Source: a bacterium (GTDB taxonomy: Bacteria > Planctomycetota > B15-G4 > JADJEK01). Taken from it: 17,296 bases of DNA. Position 1 is the first letter of the stretch. The number at the start of each line of letters is the position of its first letter. The notes under the pieces are model-generated. The model made no database searches. It had not been told where the DNA came from and saw nothing but the letters and a program-made list of their open reading frames with translations. Position numbers and translations under genes: made by a program. Shown piece by piece: positions 1 to 7,373 of this stretch. The DNA lies in NCBI GenBank assembly GCA_030428825.1, contig JAUIEL010000048.1:1-17296 (forward strand), given 5' to 3'.

Positions 1-187
1 AACTCCGGAGCGGGCGAGGCGGGAGCCGGGCGGAGGAGGCTTCTCCGAGAGCGACCCCGCAGCGCGACTCGTCCCTTCGCGGAGACCACGCCGGGCGCAT
101 CGCGCGAGGACGTGAGCGGGTCGGAGACACCTCCTCCGCCCGGCTCACGCCGGAGCGAACGCGAGGGCCGTTCCCGAACGCGTTCCT

Positions 188-260
188 CGCCCCGCGCGCA
201 GCGGCCGCCCCGCGCAGCGGCCCGGCCCTCCACGCGAGCCGGCCCCGCCCCGCGCAGCGG
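188..260. repeat. Three short GC-rich direct repeats
   Basis: The 15-mer CGCCCCGCGCAGCGG occurs exactly at 206-220 and 246-260, 40 bases apart. A third copy at 188-204 differs only by an extra GC inside. The cluster ends about 60 bases upstream of the lipoprotein gene. It may be a regulator-binding array or simple GC-rich repeat drift; the sequence alone does not decide. Confidence 0.5.
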
Positions 261-308
261 TGTGACGTCCCGGTTCATATCCCTCATTGTCTGGGAGACC
301 GCGATCGT

Positions 309-314
309 TACACC
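309..314 (+). promoter_or_regulatory. Weak -10-like box before the lipoprotein
   Basis: TACACC lies 8 bases before the ATG at 323, in the position where other genes of this window have TANNNT. The final base does not match. No Shine-Dalgarno is visible between it and the ATG, so a leaderless message is possible. The weakest member of the set. Confidence 0.25.
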
Positions 315-322
315 TTTCTTCC

Positions 323-844
323 ATGAATCGCCTCCGCCGCACCCTCACCCTCACCCTCACCTCCCTCCTCACCGTCGCCGCCCCCGGCTGCTACAACCCG
401 CGCCAGTCCGACTGCTTCGTCTGGGACATCGCGCAGTTCCCGGAGCGGCCGGCGGCGGAGGTGATCGCGCTCTACCTGCCGAACCGCCTGTTCGACCTCC
501 TCGACCTGGTCCACGCCGGGGTCGCCGTCGGGCCGTCGGTCGGCGTCGAGGCGCAGGCGACCGGGGCGCTCCGGTACGAGTGGGCGCGGGGGGCGACGCT
601 CGGCCTCGGCTGGTTCGGGCGGGCCGGCGAGTGGCGGCAGATGTCGGCGTACTCGCGGGACACGTTCGGGATCGAGGACTCGGCCGACGCGCTCGACCTG
701 GCGTGGCACGTGCCGTACTGGGACCTCGGCCTGCAGCTCCACGTCCTCGCGGGGCAGGTGTACGTCGGGATCGCGCCGTTCGACGAGCTGGTCGACCTGG
801 TGCTCGGCATCTCGACGTTCGACCTGAAGGGGGACGACTGGTGA
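323..844 (+). CDS. Small uncharacterised lipoprotein
   Basis: The 173-residue product begins with a basic n-region, a Thr/Leu-rich hydrophobic stretch and a lipobox-like end (AAPGC, Cys about residue 23), so it is probably exported and lipid-anchored. The body shows alternating polar and hydrophobic stretches that suggest beta strands, a segment NRLFDLLDLVHAGVAVGPSV (residues 51-70), and the C-terminus STFDLKGDDW. I do not recognise a named family, though small lipoproteins with this 'DLLD...GVGPS...FDL.GDD' pattern are familiar to me from planctomycete-like genomes. I chose the ATG at 323 because it starts directly at the signal peptide; a TTG at 287 would add 12 residues without purpose. 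The glycosyltransferase gene begins 7 bases after its stop, so the two are probably co-transcribed. Function unknown. Confidence 0.75.
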   Translation: MNRLRRTLTLTLTSLLTVAAPGCYNPRQSDCFVWDIAQFPERPAAEVIALYLPNRLFDLLDLVHAGVAVGPSVGVEAQATGALRYEWARGATLGLGWFGRAGEWRQMSAYSRDTFGIEDSADALDLAWHVPYWDLGLQLHVLAGQVYVGIAPFDELVDLVLGISTFDLKGDDW

Positions 845-851
845 GCCGGAC

Positions 852-2150
852 GTGCGCGCGCTGATCGTCGCCGCCGGGAGCCACGGAGACGTCCATCCGT
901 TCCTGGCGATCGGCCGGGCCCTCGCGGCGCGGGGACACGGCGTCCGGATCGTGGTCCACCCGTACTTCGAGGGGGACGTCCGCGCGGCCGGGCTCGACCA
1001 CGTCCCGCTCGGGTCGGAGATCGACCTCGTCGCGCTCCTCGAGGATCCCGACCTGATGCACCCGTGGCGCGGCGGGCCGCGCGTGCTGAGGATGGTCCTC
1101 GACGCCGTCCCCTCGGCGATCGACACCGTGCGGGCCGCGATCCGGGCCGAGCGTCCCGACGTCGTGTTCGCGCATCACATCTGCCTCGGCGCGGGGTGGA
1201 TCGCGGAGGAGGAGGGAGTCCCGTACGCGTCCGCGACGCTGGCGCCGATGCTCTGGTTCTCGCCGAGCGACCCGACGCCGACGCTGCAGCAACGTCCCGG
1301 GGCGTGGCGGCGGCGCGCGGCCTCGCTCGCGACGCGCCTCCTCCCGCCGCTCGGGTTCGCGATCGGCGACCGGAAGCTGAACGCGATCCGGCGACGGAGC
1401 GGGATGCCCCCGCGGCGAGGCGTCTTCCGGGAGGCGTTCGCGGGCGGGCCGCTCCCGCTCGGTCTCTGGTCGCCGACCTTTCGTCCCCCGACGCCGGACG
1501 ACCCGGAGCACGGGGTGATCTGCGGCTTTCCGTGGTTCGACCGGAGCGACTCGGACACGCGCCTCGACCCGGAGCTCGAGACGTTCCTCGGGGACGGTCC
1601 GCCGCCGGTCGTCTTCTCGCTCGGGACCGCGGCGGTGCACGTCCCCGGCGACTTCTACGAGGTCGCCGCCACGGCCTGTCGGAGGCTCGGCCGGCGCGGC
1701 GTGCTGCTGACCGGGAAGGCCTCGAACGTGCCGGACGCGCGGCCGGACGGCGTGATCGCCCGGGACTACGCGCCGTTCTCGCTCCTCCTGCCGCGCGGCG
1801 CGGCGACCGTCCACCACGGCGGCATCGGGTCGACGTCGCAGGCGCTCCGGGCCGGCCGCCCGAGCGTCGTCGTCCCCCACGCGCACGACCAGTTCAACAA
1901 CGGCGTCCACGCGGTCCGGCACGGCGTCGCGGCGATGGTCCGGCGCGGCCGGCTCGACGTCGGCCGTCTCGCCCGGGCGCTCCACGCGGTCCTCGACGAC
2001 CCCGCGGTCGCGGCGCGGGCGGCGACGCTCGGGGAGCGGCTCCGGTCGGAGCGGTCGGGCGCGGAGGTGGCGGCCGACCTCCTCGAGGCGCGGGCGCGCG
2101 GCGCGGTCACTCCGCCAGGAGCCGCTCCACCAACCGCTCCAGCTCGCTGA
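852..2150 (+). CDS. GT1-family glycosyltransferase (UGT/MGT type)
   Basis: A 432-residue GT-B fold glycosyltransferase of the UDP-glycosyltransferase / MGT / rhamnosyltransferase type, expected to move a sugar from a nucleotide donor to a small hydrophobic or lipid acceptor in the cytoplasm. The N-terminal acceptor domain opens with GSHGDVHPF (residues 9-17), the usual Gly-rich loop. The C-terminal donor domain has SLGTA (256-260), a segment PFSLLLPRGAATVHHGGIGS (His321, His322, Gly323) and then PHAHDQFNNG, the donor-binding signature of the family. Length is normal. The start is GTG at 852, 7 bases after the lipoprotein stop; no clear Shine-Dalgarno is seen, so translation may be coupled. 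The last 15 codons lie inside the 3' end of the convergent TlpA-like gene and encode a Pro/Ala-rich tail that may not be functional. Acceptor and sugar cannot be told from sequence. Confidence 0.9.
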   Translation: MRALIVAAGSHGDVHPFLAIGRALAARGHGVRIVVHPYFEGDVRAAGLDHVPLGSEIDLVALLEDPDLMHPWRGGPRVLRMVLDAVPSAIDTVRAAIRAERPDVVFAHHICLGAGWIAEEEGVPYASATLAPMLWFSPSDPTPTLQQRPGAWRRRAASLATRLLPPLGFAIGDRKLNAIRRRSGMPPRRGVFREAFAGGPLPLGLWSPTFRPPTPDDPEHGVICGFPWFDRSDSDTRLDPELETFLGDGPPPVVFSLGTAAVHVPGDFYEVAATACRRLGRRGVLLTGKASNVPDARPDGVIARDYAPFSLLLPRGAATVHHGGIGSTSQALRAGRPSVVVPHAHDQFNNGVHAVRHGVAAMVRRGRLDVGRLARALHAVLDDPAVAARAATLGERLRSERSGAEVAADLLEARARGAVTPPGAAPPTAPAR

Positions 2151-3345
2151 CCAGCGCGTCGTGGTCCTCGCCGGTCGCGGGCCCGGACCAGCCGGAGTGG
2201 ATCTTCCGCACCAGTCCGTCCCGGCCGACGAAGATCGTCGTCGGGTACGCGACGATCCGGGTCAGGTCGGGGAGCCGCTCCGCCGCGCGCCGCTTGTCGC
2301 TCGGACCGGCGAGCGCGAGCGGATACTCGACGCCGTGTCGGCGCGCGTACCGCCGGATCATCTCCTCGTCCCGCTCGCGGTCTCCCGAGAACTCGAACGC
2401 CAGACCGACCAGCTCGAGGCCGCGCTCGGCGTACCGGCGATGCCAGCGGGCGAGGAGCGGCGCCTCGTCGTGGCAGTTCGGGCACCACGACCCGAACAGG
2501 TTCACGACGACGACCTTCCCGTCGAACCGGGGGTCGTCGTGACGGAGCGGCTCGCCGTCGAGGGTGTCGACCGCGAACCGCAGCCGCCCGGCCGGGTTCG
2601 TCAGCGCGACGGCCGACCACGGGTCCGGGACCGCGGTCCCGCCCTCGGGGTCCGGCCGCCGCGCGGTCCAGGTCGCGTGGTACGTGTCGCGCGACCAGAA
2701 GTCCCCCGCGAGCGCGCCGTCCTCGGTCATCCGCGCGTCGAAGAGGAACGCGTGCCCGCCGTCGAAGCACGAGAGGCGGAGCCGATCGCCCGTGACGTCC
2801 CCCGCCAGGTAGCGGTAGTCGCCGGTCGCCGTCCGGAACGTCCCGGTCACGTCCGCGCCGTCGACCGCGAAGGTCGCCCGCGCCGGCGTCGGCCCGTCCT
2901 CGTCGACGAAGACGACGTCCCACGCGCCGGCGACGTCGGCGGCCGGCCCGTCGGACGGGAGCGGCGCGAACCGGCGCCGATCGCCGCGGACCGCCGTGAA
3001 CGGCAGGCTCGACGCGCCGCCGGGGATCGTCTTCCGCCAGCGACCGCGGAGCGTCCGACCGCCGTCGGCGAGGACGGCGTCGAGCTCCGAGTCGAACCAG
3101 TCGATCGCGAACCGGACGCCGGACTCGCCGTCGGGCGAGGAGCGGACGGTGACCGACGACATCGGGATCCGCTCGGGGCCGTTCACGACGACGGCGTCCG
3201 GACCGTCCTCGCCGGGCGCGACCTCGATCGTGAACGGGAGCTCGCCGCCGGGGGACCGGAGGACGGCCCGCCACGGCCCGACGAGATCGGTCTCGGCGGC
3301 GGCGACCGCGGGCGCGAGGAGGGCGAGGAGGAGGGAGAACGTCAT
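2107..3345 (-). CDS. Secreted TlpA-type thioredoxin with duplicated N-terminal domain
   Basis: The 412-residue product begins with a signal peptide (MTFSLLLALLAPAVAAA, cleavage near residue 17). Two related beta-rich domains follow (about 20-125 and 136-232), both opening with G-x-W and ending in a W...(T/F)..R-D strand. The C-terminal domain (about 250-410) is a TlpA/ResA thioredoxin fold with the active site WCPNC (Cys288, Cys291) and the cis-proline loop AYPTT (Pro368). It should act outside the cytoplasmic membrane as a thiol-disulfide oxidoreductase; substrate unknown. The ATG at 3345 begins the signal peptide. TATCCT lies 6 bases upstream with no Shine-Dalgarno, so it may have its own leaderless promoter, although it also follows the acetyltransferase gene by only 23 bases. 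The 3' end overlaps the convergent glycosyltransferase gene by 44 bases. Confidence 0.88.
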   Translation of the reverse strand: MTFSLLLALLAPAVAAAETDLVGPWRAVLRSPGGELPFTIEVAPGEDGPDAVVVNGPERIPMSSVTVRSSPDGESGVRFAIDWFDSELDAVLADGGRTLRGRWRKTIPGGASSLPFTAVRGDRRRFAPLPSDGPAADVAGAWDVVFVDEDGPTPARATFAVDGADVTGTFRTATGDYRYLAGDVTGDRLRLSCFDGGHAFLFDARMTEDGALAGDFWSRDTYHATWTARRPDPEGGTAVPDPWSAVALTNPAGRLRFAVDTLDGEPLRHDDPRFDGKVVVVNLFGSWCPNCHDEAPLLARWHRRYAERGLELVGLAFEFSGDRERDEEMIRRYARRHGVEYPLALAGPSDKRRAAERLPDLTRIVAYPTTIFVGRDGLVRKIHSGWSGPATGEDHDALVSELERLVERLLAE

Positions 3346-3351
3346 CGAAGG

Positions 3352-3357
3352 AGGATA
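3352..3357 (-). promoter_or_regulatory. -10 box TATCCT of the TlpA-like gene
   Basis: Read on the minus strand, TATCCT ends 6 bases before the ATG at 3345. The intervening bases are CCTTCG, which is not a Shine-Dalgarno. This matches the leaderless TANNNT arrangement seen at four other genes here. No convincing -35 is seen. Confidence 0.45.
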
Positions 3358-3368
3358 CCGACCGCCGC

Positions 3369-3854
3369 TCAGAGCTCGCGGAACATCACGTACGCGTCGA
3401 CCTCGTCCCCGGCGTCGCTTCGGAAGACGCCCGGGAGCGTGCCGAGGACTTCGAAGCCGAGGTCCTTCCAGAGCCGCACCGCCGGCCGATTCGTCGCGAC
3501 GACCATGTTGAACTGCATCGCCCGGTACCCGAGCCTCCGCGCCGTCGTCAGCGAGTCCTCCGCGAGGCGGCGACCGATTCCGCGCCCCCGGGCGCGCTCG
3601 GCGACCATGTAGCCGGCGTTCGCCACGTGCGCGCCGCGGTCCGGCTGGTTCGGCTTCACGACGTACGTCCCGACGACGTCGCCCTCCCCCGCCTCGGCCA
3701 CGAAGACCTCGGCCCCCTCGTCGAACCAGTACGAGAGGACGCGCTCGACGCTCCGGTAGACGAACGCGTCCCCGGCCCGGACGACCTCGGCCGCCATCGC
3801 CGCGATCGCCGCCCGGTCGTCGTCACGCGCTCCTCGGATGGTCGACGGCCCCAT
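3369..3854 (-). CDS. GNAT-family N-acetyltransferase
   Basis: A complete 161-residue GNAT protein that should transfer an acetyl group from acetyl-CoA to an amine of a small molecule or protein. The acetyl-CoA pyrophosphate-binding motif A is RGRGIG (residues 89-94) in the context GYMVAERARGRGIGRRLAED, followed by the helix SLTTARRLGYRAMQFNMV and the typical motif B segment NRPAVRLWKDLGFEVLGTLP (122-141). Length is usual for a single-domain GNAT. The ATG at 3854 was chosen because it precedes the first beta strand and has TACGAT 7 bases upstream; the frame stays open beyond it only because of GC content. The gene diverges from the sigma factor and lies 23 bases ahead of the TlpA-like gene on the same strand. 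Substrate unknown. Confidence 0.88.
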   Translation of the reverse strand: MGPSTIRGARDDDRAAIAAMAAEVVRAGDAFVYRSVERVLSYWFDEGAEVFVAEAGEGDVVGTYVVKPNQPDRGAHVANAGYMVAERARGRGIGRRLAEDSLTTARRLGYRAMQFNMVVATNRPAVRLWKDLGFEVLGTLPGVFRSDAGDEVDAYVMFREL

Positions 3855-3861
3855 CGCCAGG

Positions 3862-3867
3862 ATCGTA
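3862..3867 (-). promoter_or_regulatory. -10 box TACGAT of the acetyltransferase gene
   Basis: On the minus strand TACGAT ends 7 bases before the ATG at 3854, leaving no room for a leader with a Shine-Dalgarno. A transcript from it would start at or next to the ATG. It lies back to back with the sigma-factor promoter at 3899-3907. Confidence 0.5.
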
Positions 3868-3898
3868 TCCCCCGGATCCCGCCTGCGATCCCCCTTCC

Positions 3899-3932
3899 TG
3901 CTACCCTCTCGGAGCCGGAACGCCGGAGGAGA
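3899..3932 (+). promoter_or_regulatory. Sigma-factor promoter (extended -10) and strong Shine-Dalgarno
   Basis: TGCTACCCT at 3899-3907 fits an extended -10 (TGNTANNNT). Downstream, GGAGGAGA at 3925-3932 is a near-perfect Shine-Dalgarno; its GGAGG core ends 6 bases before the ATC at 3936. No -35 resembling TTGACA is seen at 16-18 bases. The Shine-Dalgarno is what fixes the unusual start of the sigma factor. Confidence 0.55.
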
Positions 3933-3935
3933 ACC

Positions 3936-4487
3936 ATCGACGTCACGACGCTTCTCTCGGCCGCCCGCGCCGGCGACCCGGACGCCGGGCCGAAGCTGCT
4001 CGAGCTCCTGTACGACGACCTGCACCGCCTCGCCCACCGGCGGCTGGCCGGAGCGGCCGCGCCGACGCTGCAGACGACCGGCCTGGTGCACGACGCGTGG
4101 TTCCGGCTCGCGGGGGGGAGCGGCCTCGAGGCGGCGGACCGGAACGAGTTCCTGAAGTTCGCGGCGCGCGCCATGCGCAGCCTCGTCGTCGACCACGCCC
4201 GGCGGCGCTCGGCCGAGAAGCGCGGCGGCGGACGGATGGCGATCGCGATCGACGCGGAGCTCGCCGCGTGGGAGGACCGCGGCGTCGACGTCCTGTCGCT
4301 CCACGACTGCCTCGGCCGGCTCGAGCAGCGGGACGCGCAGCTCGCGCGCGTCGTCGAGCTCCGATTCTTCGCCGGCCTCACCACCGAGGAGACCGGCGAC
4401 GTGCTCGGCCTCTCGAGACGCCAGGTCCAGCACGCCTGGCTGCTCGCCCGGAGCTGGCTGCACCGCGAGCTCTCCCGGGCCGGCTGA
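3936..4487 (+). CDS. ECF sigma factor of the kinase-linked type, probable ATC start
   Basis: A 183-residue ECF sigma factor of the kind usually found beside Ser/Thr kinases (Sigma70_ECF, the TIGR02999-like group). Region 2 spans about residues 17-92 and region 4 about 120-180, with the helix-turn-helix TTEETGDVLGLSRRQVQHAWLLARSWLHREL. The family's N-terminus DVTxLLxxARAGDPxA starts at the second codon, and the start itself is ATC at 3936, placed ideally behind GGAGGAGA. No ATG, GTG or TTG lies in frame between the divergent acetyltransferase gene and codon 51, so a canonical start would delete most of region 2. The acidic core-binding segment of ordinary ECFs (DAED before LVQE) is replaced by QTTG (46-49). 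The kinase ATG follows 4 bases after the stop. No anti-sigma gene is present. Confidence 0.88.
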   Translation: MDVTTLLSAARAGDPDAGPKLLELLYDDLHRLAHRRLAGAAAPTLQTTGLVHDAWFRLAGGSGLEAADRNEFLKFAARAMRSLVVDHARRRSAEKRGGGRMAIAIDAELAAWEDRGVDVLSLHDCLGRLEQRDAQLARVVELRFFAGLTTEETGDVLGLSRRQVQHAWLLARSWLHRELSRAG

Positions 4488-4491
4488 GCGG

Positions 4492-7308
4492 ATGGTCGAT
4501 CGATCGGCCGACGACTGGGACGCGGTGCGCGACCTCTTCGTGCGCGCGCTCGCGGTCGCGGAGCCGGAGCGCGCGCGGTTCGTGAACGACCGGACCACGG
4601 ACGCCCCCGGCCTCCGACGGGAGGTCCTCTCCCTCCTGGAGTCGCTCGGGGCCTCGGCGACGATCGAGCCGCCGACGCGCCCTCCCGCACCCGCCCCCGC
4701 CCGGCGCGACGAGCGCGTCGGTCCGTACCGGCTCGTCGACCCGATCGGATCCGGCGGCATGGGGAGCGTCTGGCGCGCGCGGCGCGACGACGGCGCGTTC
4801 GATCGCGACGTCGCCGTGAAGTTCGTCCGGCTCGCGATCGCCGACGCGGCGAACCTCCGTCGGTTCGAGCGCGAACGCCGGCTCCTCGCCGGACTCGAGC
4901 ACGAGGGGATCGCGCGGCTCCTCGACGGCGGCCGGACCGCGGACGGCGAGCCGTACCTCGTGATGGAGCTGGTCGACGGCGCGCCCCTCGACCGCCACCT
5001 CGCCGCCGGCGAGCTCCCGGAGGACGAGCGGCTCGAGCTGTTCGCGCGCGTCGTCGACTCGGTCGCGTACGCCCACGAGCGCGGCGTGGTGCACCTCGAC
5101 CTGAAGCCGCGGAACGTGCTCGTCGCGGCGGACGGACGGCCGAAGCTCCTCGACTTCGGCGTGGCGCGCGCCGTGGGCGACGCGGGGCCCGAGGCGACGT
5201 CGAGCGCGCCGGCCCTCACCCCGCGGTACGCCAGCCCCGAGCAGTTCCGCGGCGACGCCGTCTCGCCCGCCTCCGACGTCTACGCGCTGGGGGTCCTCCT
5301 CCACGAGATCCTGACCGGCCAGCCGCCGTATCCCGGTCCCCCGGCGACGCTCCGCGAGCTCGAGCGTGCGGTCTGCGACGAGTCTCCGCACGTCCTCGTC
5401 CCGGGCCCGCTCGGATCGATCGTCGACCAGGCGCTCCGGAAGGCGCCGCGGGCCCGGTACTCGTCGGCGCGCGAGCTGAAGGACGACCTCGAGCGGTTCC
5501 GACGCCACGAGCGGGTCGTCGCGCACCGCGAGTCGCCCCTCGCCCGCGCGGCCCGGTTCGTTCGCCGGCACCGCGGTCCGGTCGTCGCGGCGGCGATCGT
5601 GGTCGCGACCCTCGCCGTCGCGCTCGCGATCACCGTCGACCGGAACCACGAGGCGCGCCGCGCGAACGAGCGGGCCGAGGCGCGGGCCCGGAACCTGCGC
5701 GAGCTCGCCGGCGAGATGGTGTTCGACCTCCACCCCCTCCTCCCGGACGTGGCGGGGACGACGCGCGCCCGCGAGTTCGTGGTGACCCGCGGGCTGCGCT
5801 GGCTCGAGGGGCTGGCCGAGGACGCCGCGCGCGACCCGTCGCTCTGGCGAGCGGTCGGCGAGGCGGCGGTGCAGCTCGCGCGCCTGCAGTGGGACGGGCC
5901 GCAGGCGCTGTCGCTCGGTCGGCCGGACGACGCGGCGGTCTCGGCGCGACGCGCGGTCGACGCGTTCGACCGCGCGCTCGCTCGAGACCCGGGCGACGCG
6001 GAGGCGCGGCTCGGTCGAGCCCGCGCGGAGCGCCTGCTGGCGGAGGTCGCTCTCGCGAAGGGCGACCTCGACGCGGCGCGGAGGCGGCTCGCCGCGAGCG
6101 GCGCCGCGGCGCGGGAGCTCGTCGGCGACGACGTGCTCGGGGTCGAGGCGAGGCGCGAGCGGCTGCGCGGCCTCTGGGCGGAGGCGAACGTCGCCGCCCG
6201 CGAGCGGCGGACCGCCGACGAGCGGGCGCTCCTCGACGCCGCCGAGAGGGAAGGGCTCGTCCCTCCGGACGTGGAGGGCACGTCGGTCGAGGACCTGTCG
6301 CTGCGGCTGACCCACCTCGCGGGACGGTCGGCGATCCTCTGGAAGCTCGGTCGCCTCGAGGAGGCGCTCGCCGCCCAGCGGCGGCAGCAGGACCTCGCGG
6401 CGCGACTCCGGGAGCTCGCGCCGGGCGAGACGTGGGCCGAGTCGGCGGCGGCGCGGGCGGACCTCGACGGCGTCCGGATCCTCGGAGCGCTCCGGAGGTT
6501 CGACGAGGCGATCGCCGCGGCCGACGCCGCGATCGCCCGCCACCGATCCCTCCGCGCGCGCGACCCGGTCGCGTTCGGCCCGCTCGACAACCTGATCCTC
6601 GCCCTGCAGGAAAAGGCCGGCGCGGAGCGGAGGAAGGGGGACGTCGCCGGCGCGCGGGCGACGTACGAGGAGGCGCTCGCCCGGACCGAGGAGGGACGCG
6701 AGCGGTGGCCGGAGGAGCACGGCCTCGCGTCGAGGGCCGGCTCGTACCGCGGGATCCTCGCCGAGCTGGCGATCGGCGAGCACGACCTCGCGCGGGCCGA
6801 ACCGTACGTGCGGGGGATGATCGACGACCTCGAGTGGCTGCTGGAGCGCGACCGATCGCGGCTCGCGGCGCGGGAGAACCTCCTCGACGCCCGGGGGCTC
6901 CTCTGCTTCGTGGTCCGCGAGCGCGGCGACTTCGACGCCGGCCTCGCCCTCGCCGAGAAGCTCGTGGCCGAAGCGGAGGCGACGCTCGCGACCGACGGCG
7001 AACACGCGTTCGTCCGGGTGCACCGGCTGAGCTCGGAGTTCATGCTCGCGCAGGCCCTCGACCGGCTCGCGACCGACGCGACCCGCCCGGAGGAGGCGCG
7101 GCGGGCGTGGGCCCGCCGCGCCGTCGCCGCGTACGACGCGCACGAGGAGCGGCGGGCCGCCCTCCTCGACGCGGGAGTCGCGCTCCCCCCGTGGCTCACG
7201 CCGCCCGAGCAGGTGGCGGAGTTCCGCGCCCGGTGCCTCGTCGTCGCCGGATCGGACGACGAGCCGCCGGCGGCCGAGGAGGAGGAGCGGTCCGCCGAGC
7301 GGCGCTGA
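4492..7308 (+). CDS. Membrane Ser/Thr protein kinase with C-terminal TPR region
   Basis: A 938-residue Hanks-type kinase. Residues 1-70 are a helical leader and Pro-rich linker. The kinase domain (about 77-340) has the P-loop IGSGGMGSV (85-93), Lys110, helix-C Glu128, the catalytic loop HLDLKPRN (201-208, Asp203; Leu replaces the Arg of HRD, so a non-RD kinase), DFG (221-223) and SPE (248-250). One transmembrane helix lies at about 363-382. A helical segment ELAGEMVFDLHPLLPDVAGT and TPR-like helical repeats fill about 400-900; they should lie on the other side of the membrane as a sensing or protein-binding part. All catalytic residues are present, so it should be active. It begins 4 bases after the sigma factor, its likely substrate. 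The C-terminus is acidic and low-complexity. Confidence 0.93.
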   Translation: MVDRSADDWDAVRDLFVRALAVAEPERARFVNDRTTDAPGLRREVLSLLESLGASATIEPPTRPPAPAPARRDERVGPYRLVDPIGSGGMGSVWRARRDDGAFDRDVAVKFVRLAIADAANLRRFERERRLLAGLEHEGIARLLDGGRTADGEPYLVMELVDGAPLDRHLAAGELPEDERLELFARVVDSVAYAHERGVVHLDLKPRNVLVAADGRPKLLDFGVARAVGDAGPEATSSAPALTPRYASPEQFRGDAVSPASDVYALGVLLHEILTGQPPYPGPPATLRELERAVCDESPHVLVPGPLGSIVDQALRKAPRARYSSARELKDDLERFRRHERVVAHRESPLARAARFVRRHRGPVVAAAIVVATLAVALAITVDRNHEARRANERAEARARNLRELAGEMVFDLHPLLPDVAGTTRAREFVVTRGLRWLEGLAEDAARDPSLWRAVGEAAVQLARLQWDGPQALSLGRPDDAAVSARRAVDAFDRALARDPGDAEARLGRARAERLLAEVALAKGDLDAARRRLAASGAAARELVGDDVLGVEARRERLRGLWAEANVAARERRTADERALLDAAEREGLVPPDVEGTSVEDLSLRLTHLAGRSAILWKLGRLEEALAAQRRQQDLAARLRELAPGETWAESAAARADLDGVRILGALRRFDEAIAAADAAIARHRSLRARDPVAFGPLDNLILALQEKAGAERRKGDVAGARATYEEALARTEEGRERWPEEHGLASRAGSYRGILAELAIGEHDLARAEPYVRGMIDDLEWLLERDRSRLAARENLLDARGLLCFVVRERGDFDAGLALAEKLVAEAEATLATDGEHAFVRVHRLSSEFMLAQALDRLATDATRPEEARRAWARRAVAAYDAHEERRAALLDAGVALPPWLTPPEQVAEFRARCLVVAGSDDEPPAAEEEERSAERR

Positions 7309-7366
7309 CGGGGGGACGTCGGCCAAGTAGACTCCTGCTCGCGAGAAGAAGACCTCGACGAGGAGG
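7305..7366 (+). promoter_or_regulatory. Promoter and Shine-Dalgarno of the beta-helix gene
   Basis: CTGACG at 7305-7310, overlapping the kinase stop codon, and TAGACT at 7328-7333 are separated by exactly 17 bases, a good housekeeping-type promoter. A 40-base leader follows with AGGAGG at 7361-7366, 7 bases before the ATG at 7374. The beta-helix gene can therefore be expressed independently of the sigma/kinase pair. Confidence 0.55.
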
Positions 7367-7373
7367 AATCACG

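Larger units (their letters stand above)
1..322. other. Gene-free leader region
   Basis: No convincing gene lies here. The frames are open only because the GC content is so high, and the translations are Arg/Pro/Ser-rich without recognisable motifs. The first 110 bases could be the tail of a gene entering from the left, since one + frame closes with TGA near 111-113, but nothing supports this beyond an open frame. From about 261 the base composition becomes less GC-rich, which fits a promoter for the lipoprotein gene starting at 323. A set of short direct repeats occupies 188-260. Confidence 0.5.

Noticed and set aside
287..292. TTGTCT as a -35 box for the lipoprotein
   Set aside because: The spacing to TACACC is 16 bases, but both boxes match poorly. 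Not enough to claim a promoter.
112..864. An open frame of 250 codons upstream of and across the lipoprotein
   Set aside because: The lipoprotein frame has a proper signal peptide and an ordered protein-like sequence; this one is Arg/Pro-rich and overlaps it completely.
3627..3935. Extending the sigma factor upstream to the GTG at 3627
   Set aside because: The added 103 residues lie antisense to the acetyltransferase gene, have no sigma-factor similarity, and ignore the strong Shine-Dalgarno at 3925.
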